Assembly: GCF_029167625.1 (NCBI RefSeq)
Contig: NZ_CP119145.1
Span: forward strand, 3,596,001 to 3,660,000
Direction: 5' to 3'
Length of the DNA stretch: 64,000 nt
Source: Streptomyces sp. AM 4-1-1
Lineage (GTDB): Bacteria; Actinomycetota; Actinomycetes; Streptomycetales; Streptomycetaceae
In this document: positions 33,696 through 42,287 of the stretch, piece after piece
Layout of the letters: every line of letters begins with the position of its first letter
Numbering within the stretch: the stretch's first letter is position 1
Position numbers and translations under genes: made by a program
Notes under the pieces: model-generated
Database searches by the model: none
The model's input: the letters and a program-made list of their open reading frames with translations, nothing else
What the model was told of the DNA's origin: nothing

Positions 33696-34124
33696 TCACT
33701 CTGAGTGGCGGTTCGGCGGACTTGCGCCGAAGCTCAAAGTGTGCACCGTGACGAAGTGCGGGTCGAGCCTGAGGTACGCCGGGACGAAGGGTTCGCCGTT
33801 CAGTTCGACGGGGGCGGTTCCGAAGAGTTTCCGCTGGTCAGGGGTGGGGTGGGCGATCTCGGCGGGGCCGGTGAACTGCACCGACCAGAGGTCGCGGCCG
33901 TCCCCCGGGGGTACCGCGCCGCAGTTGTCGGCGCCGTACGCGACGACGGTTCCGTCGCACGCCTCGTGATGCCCGAGCCCCCGGTGCATCCGCAGCACCA
34001 CCCGGCCGTCGAGCACGATGTGGCGGGCCAACGCGAGGAACGGCAGCGCCCTGATGCTGGTGGCCAGCCGTCCGTACTCGACCCGGCCCAGCAGTTCGAT
34101 CGCGCGCGTTTCCTCGGAGGACAT
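33696..34124 (-). CDS. pyridoxamine 5'-phosphate oxidase-like flavin-binding protein
   Basis: 142 residues, split-barrel PNPOx-like family. Blocks are LLGRVEYGRLATSIRALPFLALARHIVLDG, VAYGADNCG and LWSVQFTGPAEI. Many homologues bind FMN or F420. The ATG at 34124 (MSSEETRAIELL) has GAGAGTGG about 6 bases upstream; a longer frame reaches 34208. Its stop is 15 bases from the phosphotransferase start. Confidence 0.82.
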   Translation of the reverse strand: MSSEETRAIELLGRVEYGRLATSIRALPFLALARHIVLDGRVVLRMHRGLGHHEACDGTVVAYGADNCGAVPPGDGRDLWSVQFTGPAEIAHPTPDQRKLFGTAPVELNGEPFVPAYLRLDPHFVTVHTLSFGASPPNRHSE

Positions 34125-34229
34125 GCGTCCACTCTCGGCCACCGCGATCGGCCCGAGAAGAGGCCGCCGCCCCGGGAACCACGGGACCAAAGTCCCTCCA
34201 GCCCCCACCGCCGGCCGGTACCGCTCCCG

Positions 34230-34907
34230 TCAGCGCCTCTCCGCCTGGAGCCGGGCCACGTACGCGGCGGCCTGCGAGCGCCGCTCCATGCCCAGCTTCG
34301 ACAGCAGGCTGGAGACGTAGTTCTTGATGGTCTTCTCGGCGAGGTGCAGCCGTTCACCGATCACCCGATTGGTGAGTCCCTCGCCGATCAGGTCGAGGAT
34401 CTTGCGTTCCTGCTCGGTGAGGTTGGCCAGCTTGTCGTCGCCGCGGCCGTTCTTCCCGTCGCGCAACCGCTCCAGCACCCGGGCGGTCGCGGAGGGGTCC
34501 AGGAGGGACTTTCCGGCCGCCACGTCCCGTACCGCGTTCAGGAGTTCGTTGCCGCGGATCGCCTTCAGCACGTATCCGGAGGCGCCCGCCATGATCGCGT
34601 CGAAAAGTGCCTCGTCGTCGGCGTACGACGTCAGCATCAGGCACTTGACGTTCTCGTCCCGGGACCGGATCTCGCGGCACACCTCCACCCCGCTGCCGTC
34701 CGGAAGCCGCACGTCGAGCACCGCCACATCGGGGCGGGTCGCGGGAATCCTGATCAGCGCGTCGGCCGCCGTCCCGGCCTCGCCCACGACCTCGATGTCC
34801 GCCTCGCCGGACAGCAGCTCATGGACTCCGCGCCGAACGACTTCGTGGTCGTCGAGCAGGAAAACGGTGATTTTTCCTTCTTCACGCACAAATGCAGTCT
34901 CACACAC
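34230..34907 (-). CDS. orphan LuxR-type response regulator (NarL/DevR family)
   Basis: 225 residues. Receiver domain: FLLDDHEVVRRGVHELL, phosphoacceptor Asp in VAVLDVRLPDGSG, and YVLKAIRG. The C-terminal LuxR helix-turn-helix is LTEQERKILDLIGEGLTNRVIGERL then AEKTIKNYVSSLLSKLG. No histidine kinase adjoins. The GTG at 34907 has GGAAGG 5 bases upstream; the GTG at 34889 (reading MREEGKITVFLL) is the alternative. The divergent gene is the second bkdA. Confidence 0.9.
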   Translation of the reverse strand: MCETAFVREEGKITVFLLDDHEVVRRGVHELLSGEADIEVVGEAGTAADALIRIPATRPDVAVLDVRLPDGSGVEVCREIRSRDENVKCLMLTSYADDEALFDAIMAGASGYVLKAIRGNELLNAVRDVAAGKSLLDPSATARVLERLRDGKNGRGDDKLANLTEQERKILDLIGEGLTNRVIGERLHLAEKTIKNYVSSLLSKLGMERRSQAAAYVARLQAERR

Positions 34908-35224
34908 TCCCCCCTTCCCTGCCGCTGATGTCCGGGATAACGTGCCGTTGTTCCGGCGGCCTGCCAGGCTGTTTCCAGTGCTGTGACCAGCGAGAGTTCG
35001 CGACTTTTTCGATTTACTTGGAAATCCAAGCAAAATCGCAGGTCAGGCAGGGTTTCGCAGTTATGCGGAGTACTGGGTAACGTGCTTTGCGGGGCGCTCG
35101 CCGGGGCACCTGTCACGCCTGTTCCCGGCCAGCGGCACCCACCCCGTGCACGGGTACGGACACAGGCGAGCCGCACTGGTCTCCCGGCAGACCCCGGGGG
35201 CCGGACCGACGGAGGAGCACGCAC

Positions 35225-36373
35225 GTGACCGTGGAGAGCACTGCCGCGCGTAAGCCGCGACGCGGCAGCAAGCGCACAAGCGCCGCCAAGGCGCCAGCGA
35301 GTGCCGAGCCCCAGCTCGTCCAGTTGCTGACGCCCGAGGGCGAGCGCGTGGAACACCCGGACTACACGATCGACCTGACCGCCGACGAGCTGCGCGGTCT
35401 GTACCGGGACATGGTCCTGACCCGCCGCTTCGACGCCGAGGCCACCGCACTCCAGCGCCAGGGCGAGCTGGGCCTGTGGGCCTCGCTGCTCGGCCAGGAG
35501 GCCGCGCAGATCGGCTCCGGCCGGGCGCTGCGCGACGACGACTACGTCTTCCCGACCTACCGCGAGCACGGTGTCGCCTGGTGCCGGGGGGTCGACCCGA
35601 CCAATCTGCTCGGAATGTTCCGCGGGGTGAACCACGGCGGCTGGGACCCGAGCACCAACAACTTCCACCTGTACACGATCGTCATCGGTTCGCAGACCCT
35701 GCACGCCACCGGTTACGCCATGGGTGTCGCCAAGGACGGCGCGGACTCGGCCGTGATCGCGTACTTCGGGGACGGTGCCTCCAGCCAGGGCGATGTCGCG
35801 GAGGCGTTCACCTTCTCGGCGGTGTACAACGCGCCCGTGGTGTTCTTCTGCCAGAACAACCAGTGGGCCATCTCCGAGCCCACCGAGCGCCAGACCCGCG
35901 TCCCGCTCTACCAGCGCGCGCAGGGTTACGGCTTCCCGGGCGTCCGGGTCGACGGCAACGACGTACTCGCCTGTCTGGCCGTCACCAGATGGGCGCTGGA
36001 GCGGGCCCGCCGGGGCGAAGGGCCCACGCTCGTCGAAGCGTTCACCTACCGGATGGGCGCGCACACCACCTCCGACGACCCGACGAAGTACCGCGAGGAC
36101 GCGGAGCGGGCGGCCTGGGAGGCGAAGGACCCCATCCAGCGGCTGCGTACCCACCTGGAGAAGCGGGAGATCGCCGACGCCGCCTTCTTCACGGCACTGG
36201 ACGAGGAGAGCGAGACCCTGGGCAAGCGGGTCCGCGAGGCGGTACGGGCCATGCCCGACCCGGACCGGATGGCACTCTTCGACCACGCCTACGCGGACGG
36301 CAGTTCGCTGGTCGACGAGGAGCGCGCACAGTTCGCCGCCTACCAGGCGTCGTTCGCCGAGGAGGGCAACTGA
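35225..36373 (+). CDS. bkdA: branched-chain 2-oxoacid dehydrogenase E1 alpha (operon 2)
   Basis: 382 residues from a GTG with GGAGGA about 8 bases upstream. A basic Lys/Arg/Ala-rich N-terminal tail is followed by the thiamine motif FGDGASSQGDVAEAFTFS to QNNQWAIS, and the loop YRMGAHTTSDDPTKYR. It equals the first operon's E1 alpha in length but diverges clearly in sequence, so the paralogues are old. No PaaR-type dyad was found upstream of this operon. Confidence 0.93.
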   Translation: MTVESTAARKPRRGSKRTSAAKAPASAEPQLVQLLTPEGERVEHPDYTIDLTADELRGLYRDMVLTRRFDAEATALQRQGELGLWASLLGQEAAQIGSGRALRDDDYVFPTYREHGVAWCRGVDPTNLLGMFRGVNHGGWDPSTNNFHLYTIVIGSQTLHATGYAMGVAKDGADSAVIAYFGDGASSQGDVAEAFTFSAVYNAPVVFFCQNNQWAISEPTERQTRVPLYQRAQGYGFPGVRVDGNDVLACLAVTRWALERARRGEGPTLVEAFTYRMGAHTTSDDPTKYREDAERAAWEAKDPIQRLRTHLEKREIADAAFFTALDEESETLGKRVREAVRAMPDPDRMALFDHAYADGSSLVDEERAQFAAYQASFAEEGN

Positions 36374-36375
36374 CC

Positions 36376-37356
36376 ATGGCCACCGAGAAGATGTCGATCG
36401 CGAAGGCGCTCAACGAGTCGCTGCGCAAGGCCCTCGACACCGACCCCAAGGTGCTCGTCATGGGCGAGGACGTCGGCAAGCTGGGCGGAGTCTTCCGCAT
36501 CACCGACGGACTCCAGAAGGACTTCGGCGAAGAGCGGATCATCGACACCCCGCTCGCCGAGTCCGGCATCGTCGGCACCGCGATCGGACTGGCCCTGCGC
36601 GGCTACCGTCCGGTCGTGGAGATCCAGTTCGACGGGTTCGTCTTCCCGGCGTACGACCAGATCGTCACCCAGCTCGCGAAGATGCACGCCCGCGCGCTCG
36701 GCAAGGTCAAGCTGCCGGTCGTCGTACGGATTCCGTACGGCGGCGGCATCGGCGCGGTCGAGCACCACAGCGAGTCCCCCGAGGCGCTGTTCGCGCACGT
36801 CGCGGGTCTGAAGGTGGTCTCACCGTCCAACGCGAGCGACGCCTACTGGATGCTTCAGCAGGCGATCCTCTGTGACGACCCGGTCATTTTCTTCGAGCCG
36901 AAGCGGCGTTACTGGGACAAGGGCGAGCTCGACACCGAGGCCGTGCCCGGACCGCTGCACGCGGCGGTGACCGTGCGGGACGGCTCCGACCTCACGCTCG
37001 CGGCGTACGGCCCGATGGTGAAGGTCTGCCTGGAGGCGGCCGCCGCCGCTCAGGAGGAGGGCAAGTCGATCGAGGTCGTGGACCTGCGGTCGATGTCCCC
37101 GATCGACTTCGACACCGTCCAGGCGTCGGTCGAGCGGACCGGCCGGCTGGTCGTGGTCCACGAGGCTCCGGTGTTCTACGGCTCCGGCGCCGAGATCGCC
37201 GCCCGCATCACCGAGCGCTGCTTCTACCACCTGGAAGCACCCGTGCTCAGGGTCGGCGGCTACCACGTGCCGTATCCGCCGGCCCGCCTGGAGGACGAGT
37301 ACCTGCCGGGCCTCGACCGGGTGCTCGACGCCGTCGACCGCTCGCTGGCGTACTGA
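36376..37356 (+). CDS. bkdB: branched-chain 2-oxoacid dehydrogenase E1 beta (operon 2)
   Basis: 326 residues. GEDVGKLGGVFRITDGL, FGEERIIDTPLAESGI, VRIPYGGGIGAVEHHSESPEAL and EAPVFYGSGAEIAARI match E1 beta throughout. It starts 2 bases after the bkdA stop. Compared with the first operon it lacks the short N-terminal extension. Confidence 0.94.
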   Translation: MATEKMSIAKALNESLRKALDTDPKVLVMGEDVGKLGGVFRITDGLQKDFGEERIIDTPLAESGIVGTAIGLALRGYRPVVEIQFDGFVFPAYDQIVTQLAKMHARALGKVKLPVVVRIPYGGGIGAVEHHSESPEALFAHVAGLKVVSPSNASDAYWMLQQAILCDDPVIFFEPKRRYWDKGELDTEAVPGPLHAAVTVRDGSDLTLAAYGPMVKVCLEAAAAAQEEGKSIEVVDLRSMSPIDFDTVQASVERTGRLVVVHEAPVFYGSGAEIAARITERCFYHLEAPVLRVGGYHVPYPPARLEDEYLPGLDRVLDAVDRSLAY

Positions 37357-37369
37357 GAGGAGAGGGGAC

Positions 37370-38791
37370 GTGACAACGATGACCGAGACGTCTGCTCGCT
37401 TCCGTGAGTTCAAGATGCCCGACGTGGGCGAGGGCCTGACCGAGGCCGAGATCCTCAAGTGGTACGTACAGCCGGGCGACACCGTCACCGACGGCCAGGT
37501 CGTCTGCGAGGTCGAGACGGCCAAGGCGGCGGTGGAGCTGCCGATCCCGTTCGACGGGGCGGTGCACGAACTGCGCTTCCCCGAGGGCACGACGGTGGAC
37601 GTCGGCCAGGTGATCATCGTGGTGGACGTGGCGCCGGGCAGCGGCCCCGCGGAGCCGGAGCCCGCCGCGGCCGACCCGGTCCAGGAGCCGGTCGCCGAGG
37701 CCGAACCGGAGGCGCCCAAGGGCCGCACCCCGGTGCTCGTCGGCTACGGCGTCGCCGAGTCCTCCACCAAGCGCCGGGCCCGCAAGGGCGCCGAGGCCCC
37801 GGCAGCGGCGGCGACCGCCGCCGTGCAGGGCGAGCTGAACGGCCACGGCAGTGGCGAGGTCCCGGCGAGCCGCCCGCTGGCCAAGCCGCCGGTCCGCAAG
37901 CTGGCCAAGGACCTGGGCATCGACCTGACGACGGTCACCCCGACCGGCCCCGACGGCGTCATCACCCGCGAGGACGTCCACGCGGCGGCGACCCCCGCAC
38001 CGGCCGCGACGCCGGCTCCCGAAGCGGCACCGCAGCCCGTACGGGAGTCCGCGCCCACGTCCGACGAGGCGCCGCCCGTCGCACCGGGCGCCCGGGAGAC
38101 CCGTATCCCCGTCAAGGGAGTACGGAAGGCCATCGCCCAGGCGATGGTCGGCAGCGCCTTCACCGCGCCGCACGTCACCGAGTTCGTCACCGTGGACGTG
38201 ACGCGCACGATGAAGCTGGTCGCGGAGCTGAAGGAGGACAAGGACATGGCGGGGGTGCGGGTCAACCCGCTCCTGCTCATCGCCAAGGCCCTGCTGGTCG
38301 CCATCAAGCGAAACCCGGACGTCAACTCCGCCTGGGACGAGGCCAACCAGGAGATCGTGCGCAAGCACTACGTCAACCTGGGCATCGCCGCGGCCACCCC
38401 GCGCGGTCTGATCGTGCCGAACATCAAGGACGCGCACGACAAGACCCTGCCGCAACTCGCCGAGGCACTGGGCGAGTTGGTTTCCACGGCTCGCGAGGGC
38501 AGGACGTCCCCGGCGGCGATGGCGGGCGGCACGGTGACCATCACCAACGTCGGCGTCTTCGGCGTCGACACCGGCACCCCGATCCTCAACCCGGGCGAGT
38601 CCGCGATCCTCGCGGTCGGCGCGATCAAGCTCCAGCCGTGGGTGCACAAGGGCAAGGTGAAGCCCCGTCAGGTCACCACGCTGGCCCTGTCGTTCGACCA
38701 CCGTCTGGTCGACGGCGAGCTGGGCTCCAAGGTCCTGGCGGACGTCGCCGCGATCCTGGAACAGCCGAAGAGGCTGATCACCTGGGCGTGA
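37370..38791 (+). CDS. bkdC: branched-chain 2-oxoacid dehydrogenase E2 (operon 2)
   Basis: 473 residues from a GTG after GAGGAGAGGGG. The lipoyl domain has Lys52 in VETAKAA. The linker is Ala/Pro/Glu-rich. The subunit-binding domain is PPVRKLAKDLGIDLTTVTPTG, and the catalytic domain ends with LSFDHRLVDGELG. It is 57 residues shorter than the first operon's E2, all in the linkers. Confidence 0.94.
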   Translation: MTTMTETSARFREFKMPDVGEGLTEAEILKWYVQPGDTVTDGQVVCEVETAKAAVELPIPFDGAVHELRFPEGTTVDVGQVIIVVDVAPGSGPAEPEPAAADPVQEPVAEAEPEAPKGRTPVLVGYGVAESSTKRRARKGAEAPAAAATAAVQGELNGHGSGEVPASRPLAKPPVRKLAKDLGIDLTTVTPTGPDGVITREDVHAAATPAPAATPAPEAAPQPVRESAPTSDEAPPVAPGARETRIPVKGVRKAIAQAMVGSAFTAPHVTEFVTVDVTRTMKLVAELKEDKDMAGVRVNPLLLIAKALLVAIKRNPDVNSAWDEANQEIVRKHYVNLGIAAATPRGLIVPNIKDAHDKTLPQLAEALGELVSTAREGRTSPAAMAGGTVTITNVGVFGVDTGTPILNPGESAILAVGAIKLQPWVHKGKVKPRQVTTLALSFDHRLVDGELGSKVLADVAAILEQPKRLITWA

Positions 38792-38902
38792 GGGCCGGGG
38801 TGGTACGTGTCCGAGGTGGGCCCGCGCGACGGTTGCGCGGGCCCACCGGCGTGTCGGGGGTGGGTGGTTCGCCGTACGACGCCCACGTCCCGCCGGGCGA
38901 CC

Positions 38903-39140
38903 GCGACCGGTATCTCGCCCCCCGCCTCGCCCTCGGCCGACCGATCGCCACCGGAACGGTCTCGACGAGGAGCCGCCACGTCGAGCAGCCGATCGAGGCG
39001 TTCGCCAAGACCTGCGGCACGAAGTTCCCCCGCCGGGCGGTCACCGCCCGGCCGCCGGACCGCAGGTCACCCGCCCGGCCAGGGCCGCTCCGACGGCTTC
39101 CGGCCGAATTGGTTTGGTCTCGACCATTGCTCTCCGGTCC
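38903..39140 (+). pseudogene. transposase remnants (ISKra4-like then IS256-like)
   Basis: A frame at about 38903-38984 reads YLAPRLALGRPIATG then SRHV, close to the YLxYxRALxxGWPIATGxIEGxCRHLV block of ISKra4-type transposases. Directly after, in the same frame, IEAFAKTCGTKFPRRA (38988-39037) resembles the IS256/mutator block preceding the catalytic region. A shifted frame at about 39094-39140 reads FRPNWFGLDHCSPVR, compatible with the decayed FPAEHWxHLRTTNPIE block. All are broken with no start or terminal repeats visible. Assigned from remembered family motifs. Confidence 0.4.
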
Positions 39141-39224
39141 GGCTGTGAAGGAAGCTGCTCACCGAGCACCGGATCATCACGACCGGAGCGCTCGCCGCCG
39201 GAACAGGAAGGCAGCAACACACCC

Positions 39225-39446
39225 ATGCGCAAAGTGCTTTCGACCCTGAGCTTGACCGGACTGCTGGCCGCAGGCGCCCTGCTGCTCGCCCCCTCCGCCC
39301 AGGCCGCCGGATACACCTACGTCGGCATGTACCCGAGCGCCGCCGCCTGCGACGCCGCCGGCAAGGACTACGTGGCCCGGGGGCAGGCGGTCAACTACTT
39401 CTGTGACGCCACCCCCACCACCGCCCGCCTGTCCATCTGGGTCTGA
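39225..39446 (+). CDS. small secreted protein, function unknown
   Basis: 73 residues. A Sec signal peptide (MRKVLSTLSLTGLLAAGALLLAP) ends at a good cleavage site SAQA-A near residue 27. The mature 45-residue product has Tyr-rich GYTYVGMYPS and two Cys (42 and 60), probably one disulfide. GGAAGG lies 13 bases before the ATG. Similar short secreted proteins are common in Streptomyces; no function is known. Confidence 0.72.
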   Translation: MRKVLSTLSLTGLLAAGALLLAPSAQAAGYTYVGMYPSAAACDAAGKDYVARGQAVNYFCDATPTTARLSIWV

Positions 39447-39543
39447 CCGGCCTCACCACCGGGCGCCGACACGCTCGGCGCTGATCCGGCCCGGCGGCCA
39501 TCCGGCTTCCGGGCCGACGGCCCTTTCCCTCCGCTCGCCGTGA

Positions 39544-39762
39544 GCCGCCCGGAGGGGGCCGTCGAACGCCCCTGATGTATCCGGTCAACCACATCTGACC
39601 TCTGCCGCGGGCGCCTTTCCCGCCGCCCGAACGGAAGTGCTGCGGGACACGGCGGATGGCGCTGCCGAACAGATGGAGGAGGCCGAAAAGGCGTTGGGGA
39701 TCTCCGGACATCCGACATTCGTGCTCCCGTACAGCGACCTGGTGATGCGTTCGGGCGACTGA
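39544..39762 (+). pseudogene. possible C-terminal fragment of a thioredoxin-fold (DsbA-like) protein
   Basis: An open frame ending at TGA 39760-39762 reads VLRDTADGAAEQMEEAEKA then LGISGHPTFVL, like the G(V/I)xG(V/H)PTFV end block of DsbA-type oxidoreductases. No start or catalytic Cys motif remains upstream, where a stop lies at 39541-39543. It is probably a gene fossil. The rest of the 39447-39933 gap shows nothing else. Confidence 0.3.
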
Positions 39763-39933
39763 CCGGGCGTTCCCCTTGGTCCAAAGCGCCGGCGCTTCCT
39801 GGGCCATGAGATGGGTGTGCCTGTGGCGAGGCCGGTATCGGCCCTCTTCGGAACGGGCTGCCCGACGGTACGCAGGTGCGGTGGGCCCGCGCGGCAGTCG
39901 CTCGGGCCCATCGGTGCGTCCGGGCCGGATGGT

Positions 39934-40356
39934 TCAGCGTACGGCGAGTTCGGCGAACACCGTCTTGCCGACGGTGCGCGGCTCGACGCCCCAGCGGTCG
40001 GCGAGCGACGCGACGATCAGGAGGCCGCGTCCGTAGCAATCGTCGGTTTCGGCCTCGCGCACGCCAGGCAGCCGCTCGCCGCGCGGGTCACTGACCTCGA
40101 TGCGGAGAGCGGTCGCCGTGAGGGTGAGCCGTACGCGGAAGAGACGCCCGCGCATGGAGCCGTGCAGCAGGGCATTGGTCGCCAACTCGCTGACGAGCAA
40201 GGTCGCGTCGTTGGCCAGCTTCGGCTGACCCCACTGCGTGACGAGCCGGGCGGTGCGACGGCGGCACAGGGAAACGCTGCGGGCCGTAGGGGTGCAGTCG
40301 AGCCGGTCCTCGCGGAGGACGGGTTCGGGGGTGGGCGTCTCCTGAGCTGCGGTCAT
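39934..40356 (-). CDS. HATPase_c_2 ATP-binding protein (anti-sigma/regulatory kinase-like)
   Basis: 140 residues, GHKL ATPase fold as in SpoIIAB/RsbW. The N box is LLVSELATNALLHG and the G box is CYGRGLLIVASLADRWG. AGGAGG precedes the ATG. In Streptomyces such proteins often adjoin an XRE regulator and DUF397 genes, as here. Its partner may be a sigma factor or the neighbouring regulator; neither is shown. Confidence 0.84.
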   Translation of the reverse strand: MTAAQETPTPEPVLREDRLDCTPTARSVSLCRRRTARLVTQWGQPKLANDATLLVSELATNALLHGSMRGRLFRVRLTLTATALRIEVSDPRGERLPGVREAETDDCYGRGLLIVASLADRWGVEPRTVGKTVFAELAVR

Positions 40357-40522
40357 GGGTGCGTGCCTCCTGGATCGGGCGGTGGCAGTGCCGCGTCTGC
40401 GGGGCGCCGGTTCTGGGCTGCTTCCGGCGCGGGGCAGGGCGGTGCGCTTCCGCCCACCGATGCGGTATGTGAGTGGCGTGCAACCGAAAGTAGTGAAGCT
40501 AGTAGCTGGGTGCAAGTGAAAC

Positions 40523-40538
40523 GGAGACAATTGTCTCC
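40523..40538. promoter_or_regulatory. perfect 16-bp palindrome between HATPase and XRE genes
   Basis: GGAGACAATTGTCTCC is fully symmetric, lies in an AT-richer stretch of the divergent gap and is 53 bases before the XRE start. It is the likely operator of the XRE protein. Symmetry is seen; the binding protein is inferred. Confidence 0.65.
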
Positions 40539-40590
40539 AACGAGGGAACGCGGTTCGACCGACAGGGCGGCAGAGGGCGACACTGGTGCC

Positions 40591-41469
40591 GTGAATCAAG
40601 CAACTCAACAAGGGAACCGGACCTCAACTGTCCTGGGACGGAGGCTCGGTAGCGAGCTGCTGCGTCTGCGGGACACCTCGGGCAAGACGCAGCAGCAGGC
40701 GGCCGAGGTCATCAGCGCGACCAACTCGAAGATCGTGAAGATGGAACGGGGCTGGGTCCCCATGCGAGATCCGGACATCCGCACACTCTGCGAGTTCTAC
40801 GGGCTTGAGGATCACGGCGCTGTCGATCGCCTGCTGGAAGTAGCGCGGCTGGACCGGGAAAGGCGGAAGGCCAAGGGCTGGTGGAATCAGTACCCGGAAC
40901 TGCGTTCGCTGGTCGAGTATGTTGCCCTCGAAGACATCGCGACCGGTGTCAGGACCTGGCAAGGCGCCTTCGTGCCTGGGCTGCTCCAGTCGCCCGACTA
41001 CGCCAGGGCACTCGCAGTCGGCAACGCCGACTGGGATGACCCTGACGAGATCGAGCGCTTCGTCGAGGCAAAGATCGCTCGGCAGGGTCGACTGGTCGAC
41101 AGCACGCCGCTCGTGTTGTGGGCGATTGTCGGCGAGGGCGCGCTACGCCAGCTCGTCGGCGGACGAGATGTCATGCGTCGACAGTTGGAGCAACTTGCGG
41201 AGGTCGCTGTCAAGCCGAATGTCACGGTGCAAGTTGTCCCCTTCCTGGCTGGCTCGCACCCGGGTATGACCAGCGCTTTCAGTGTTGTCTCGTTCGCTGA
41301 ACCCGGTGCGATGGACGTGGTTTACATGGACACCACGTCATCTACGCTGTGGCTGGAGAGCGAGGCGGACGCTGCCCGCCATAACGTCACATTCAACCAG
41401 ATCGCCAGAAACGGACTCGCTCCCCGCGATTCCATCGCTCTGATCGAGCGTATTCGCAAGGAGTTGTAG
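40591..41469 (+). CDS. XRE-family regulator with DUF5753 domain (WhiJ-like)
   Basis: 292 residues. N-terminal helix-turn-helix: LGSELLRLRDTSGKTQQQAAEVISATNSKIVKMERG. From about residue 85 the DUF5753 region contains the signature VRTWQGAFVPGLLQSPDYARAL. The family includes WhiJ-type developmental regulators that work with DUF397 proteins. GTG start at 40591 with GACACT 7 bases upstream suggests a leaderless mRNA. Two DUF397 genes follow. Confidence 0.87.
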   Translation: MNQATQQGNRTSTVLGRRLGSELLRLRDTSGKTQQQAAEVISATNSKIVKMERGWVPMRDPDIRTLCEFYGLEDHGAVDRLLEVARLDRERRKAKGWWNQYPELRSLVEYVALEDIATGVRTWQGAFVPGLLQSPDYARALAVGNADWDDPDEIERFVEAKIARQGRLVDSTPLVLWAIVGEGALRQLVGGRDVMRRQLEQLAEVAVKPNVTVQVVPFLAGSHPGMTSAFSVVSFAEPGAMDVVYMDTTSSTLWLESEADAARHNVTFNQIARNGLAPRDSIALIERIRKEL

Positions 41470-41471
41470 CC

Positions 41472-41654
41472 GTGCCACACTTTGAGTTCGTCAAGTCCAG
41501 CTACAGCAGCGGAGGCGGTGAGTGCGTCGAGGTGGCGCGTAACGTGCCTCGTACCGTCGCTGTCCGTGATTCCAAGGACACTGTGGGGCCTGTCTTGATT
41601 CTCCCGGCCCCCGCATGGGAAGCCTTCCGGGCGAGTCTTCGCCAGCACTCGTAG
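41472..41654 (+). CDS. DUF397 small protein (first copy)
   Basis: 60 residues. Family blocks are FVKSSYSSGGGECVEVA, VAVRDSKD and GPVLILPAPAWEAF. The GTG start lies 2 bases after the XRE stop, so it is cotranslated. DUF397 proteins pair with DUF5753-type XRE regulators and may act as antagonists. Confidence 0.9.
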   Translation: MPHFEFVKSSYSSGGGECVEVARNVPRTVAVRDSKDTVGPVLILPAPAWEAFRASLRQHS

Positions 41655-41677
41655 CACTGTCTCAAGGAGTGGTTGTC

Positions 41678-41860
41678 ATGCGGCCCTTCGAGTTCATCAA
41701 GTCCAGCTACAGCGCGAGGGCCAGTGATTGTGTCGAGGTGGCCCGTAACGTGCCCCGTACCGTCGCCGTCCGTGATTCCAAGAACACCACCGGCCCCGTA
41801 CTCCTCCTCGCGCCCGCCGCATGGGCAGCCTTCCAGGTGGGCCTGCGCCGGCAGTCGTAG
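41678..41860 (+). CDS. DUF397 small protein (second copy)
   Basis: 60 residues, clearly paralogous to the preceding gene (FIKSSYSARASDCVEVARN, VAVRDSKNTTGPVLLLAPAAWAAF). AAGGAG lies 8 bases before the ATG. The DNA block around VARNVPRTVAVRDSK is almost identical in both copies, pointing to recent duplication or gene conversion. Confidence 0.9.
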   Translation: MRPFEFIKSSYSARASDCVEVARNVPRTVAVRDSKNTTGPVLLLAPAAWAAFQVGLRRQS

Positions 41861-41889
41861 CAGCGACGCCGGCACCGGCCAGGAGCGAC

Positions 41890-41930
41890 GGAGGGCCCCG
41901 GTTCGCGCGACGCGCGAGCCGGGGCCCTCC
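41890..41930. terminator. strong terminator after the DUF397 genes
   Basis: GGAGGGCCCCGG pairs with CCGGGGCCCTCC and the stem extends through a near-paired CGCGCG core, giving about 18 bp. It lies between the convergent DUF397 gene and the minus-strand hypothetical gene. Confidence 0.85.
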
Positions 41931-41946
41931 TGATTTCCCGGCCCGC

Positions 41947-42249
41947 TCAGTCTCCGTTGAAGTGCAGGTGGCCCGAGCGGTGCATTGCCTCGTGGGCCAC
42001 CTCGATGACGCGCATGACGCGCGACACCACAGGGGCCTTCTCCTCGTTCGGCAGCTCTTCGAGTGCGATGACGAGACGCTCCAACTGCGCCGTGATGGAC
42101 ACCGTGTGGTCGTACGGTGTGAAGCCTCGGCGCAGACTGTCCTGCGTACTCTCGCCGGCTGGACCTGTTCGCATGAGCGCCAGCGAAGCCTGGACCATCG
42201 TGGACTCCGCGTCAAGGCAGAGCGACGCGTACGGGCTTGCCTTCCGCAT
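41947..42249 (-). CDS. hypothetical helical protein
   Basis: 100 residues from ATG 42249, with GGAGG about 9 bases upstream. It looks helical (LERLVIALEELPNEEKAPVVSRVMRVIEVAHEAMH) and ends HLHFNGD. I do not recognise the family. Its 5' end overlaps nothing certain, since the plus-strand Nudix remnant starts later. Confidence 0.6.
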   Translation of the reverse strand: MRKASPYASLCLDAESTMVQASLALMRTGPAGESTQDSLRRGFTPYDHTVSITAQLERLVIALEELPNEEKAPVVSRVMRVIEVAHEAMHRSGHLHFNGD

Positions 42250-42287
42250 GGCGCGCGTCCTCCGCCGAGCTGGGATCACCGAGCGGT

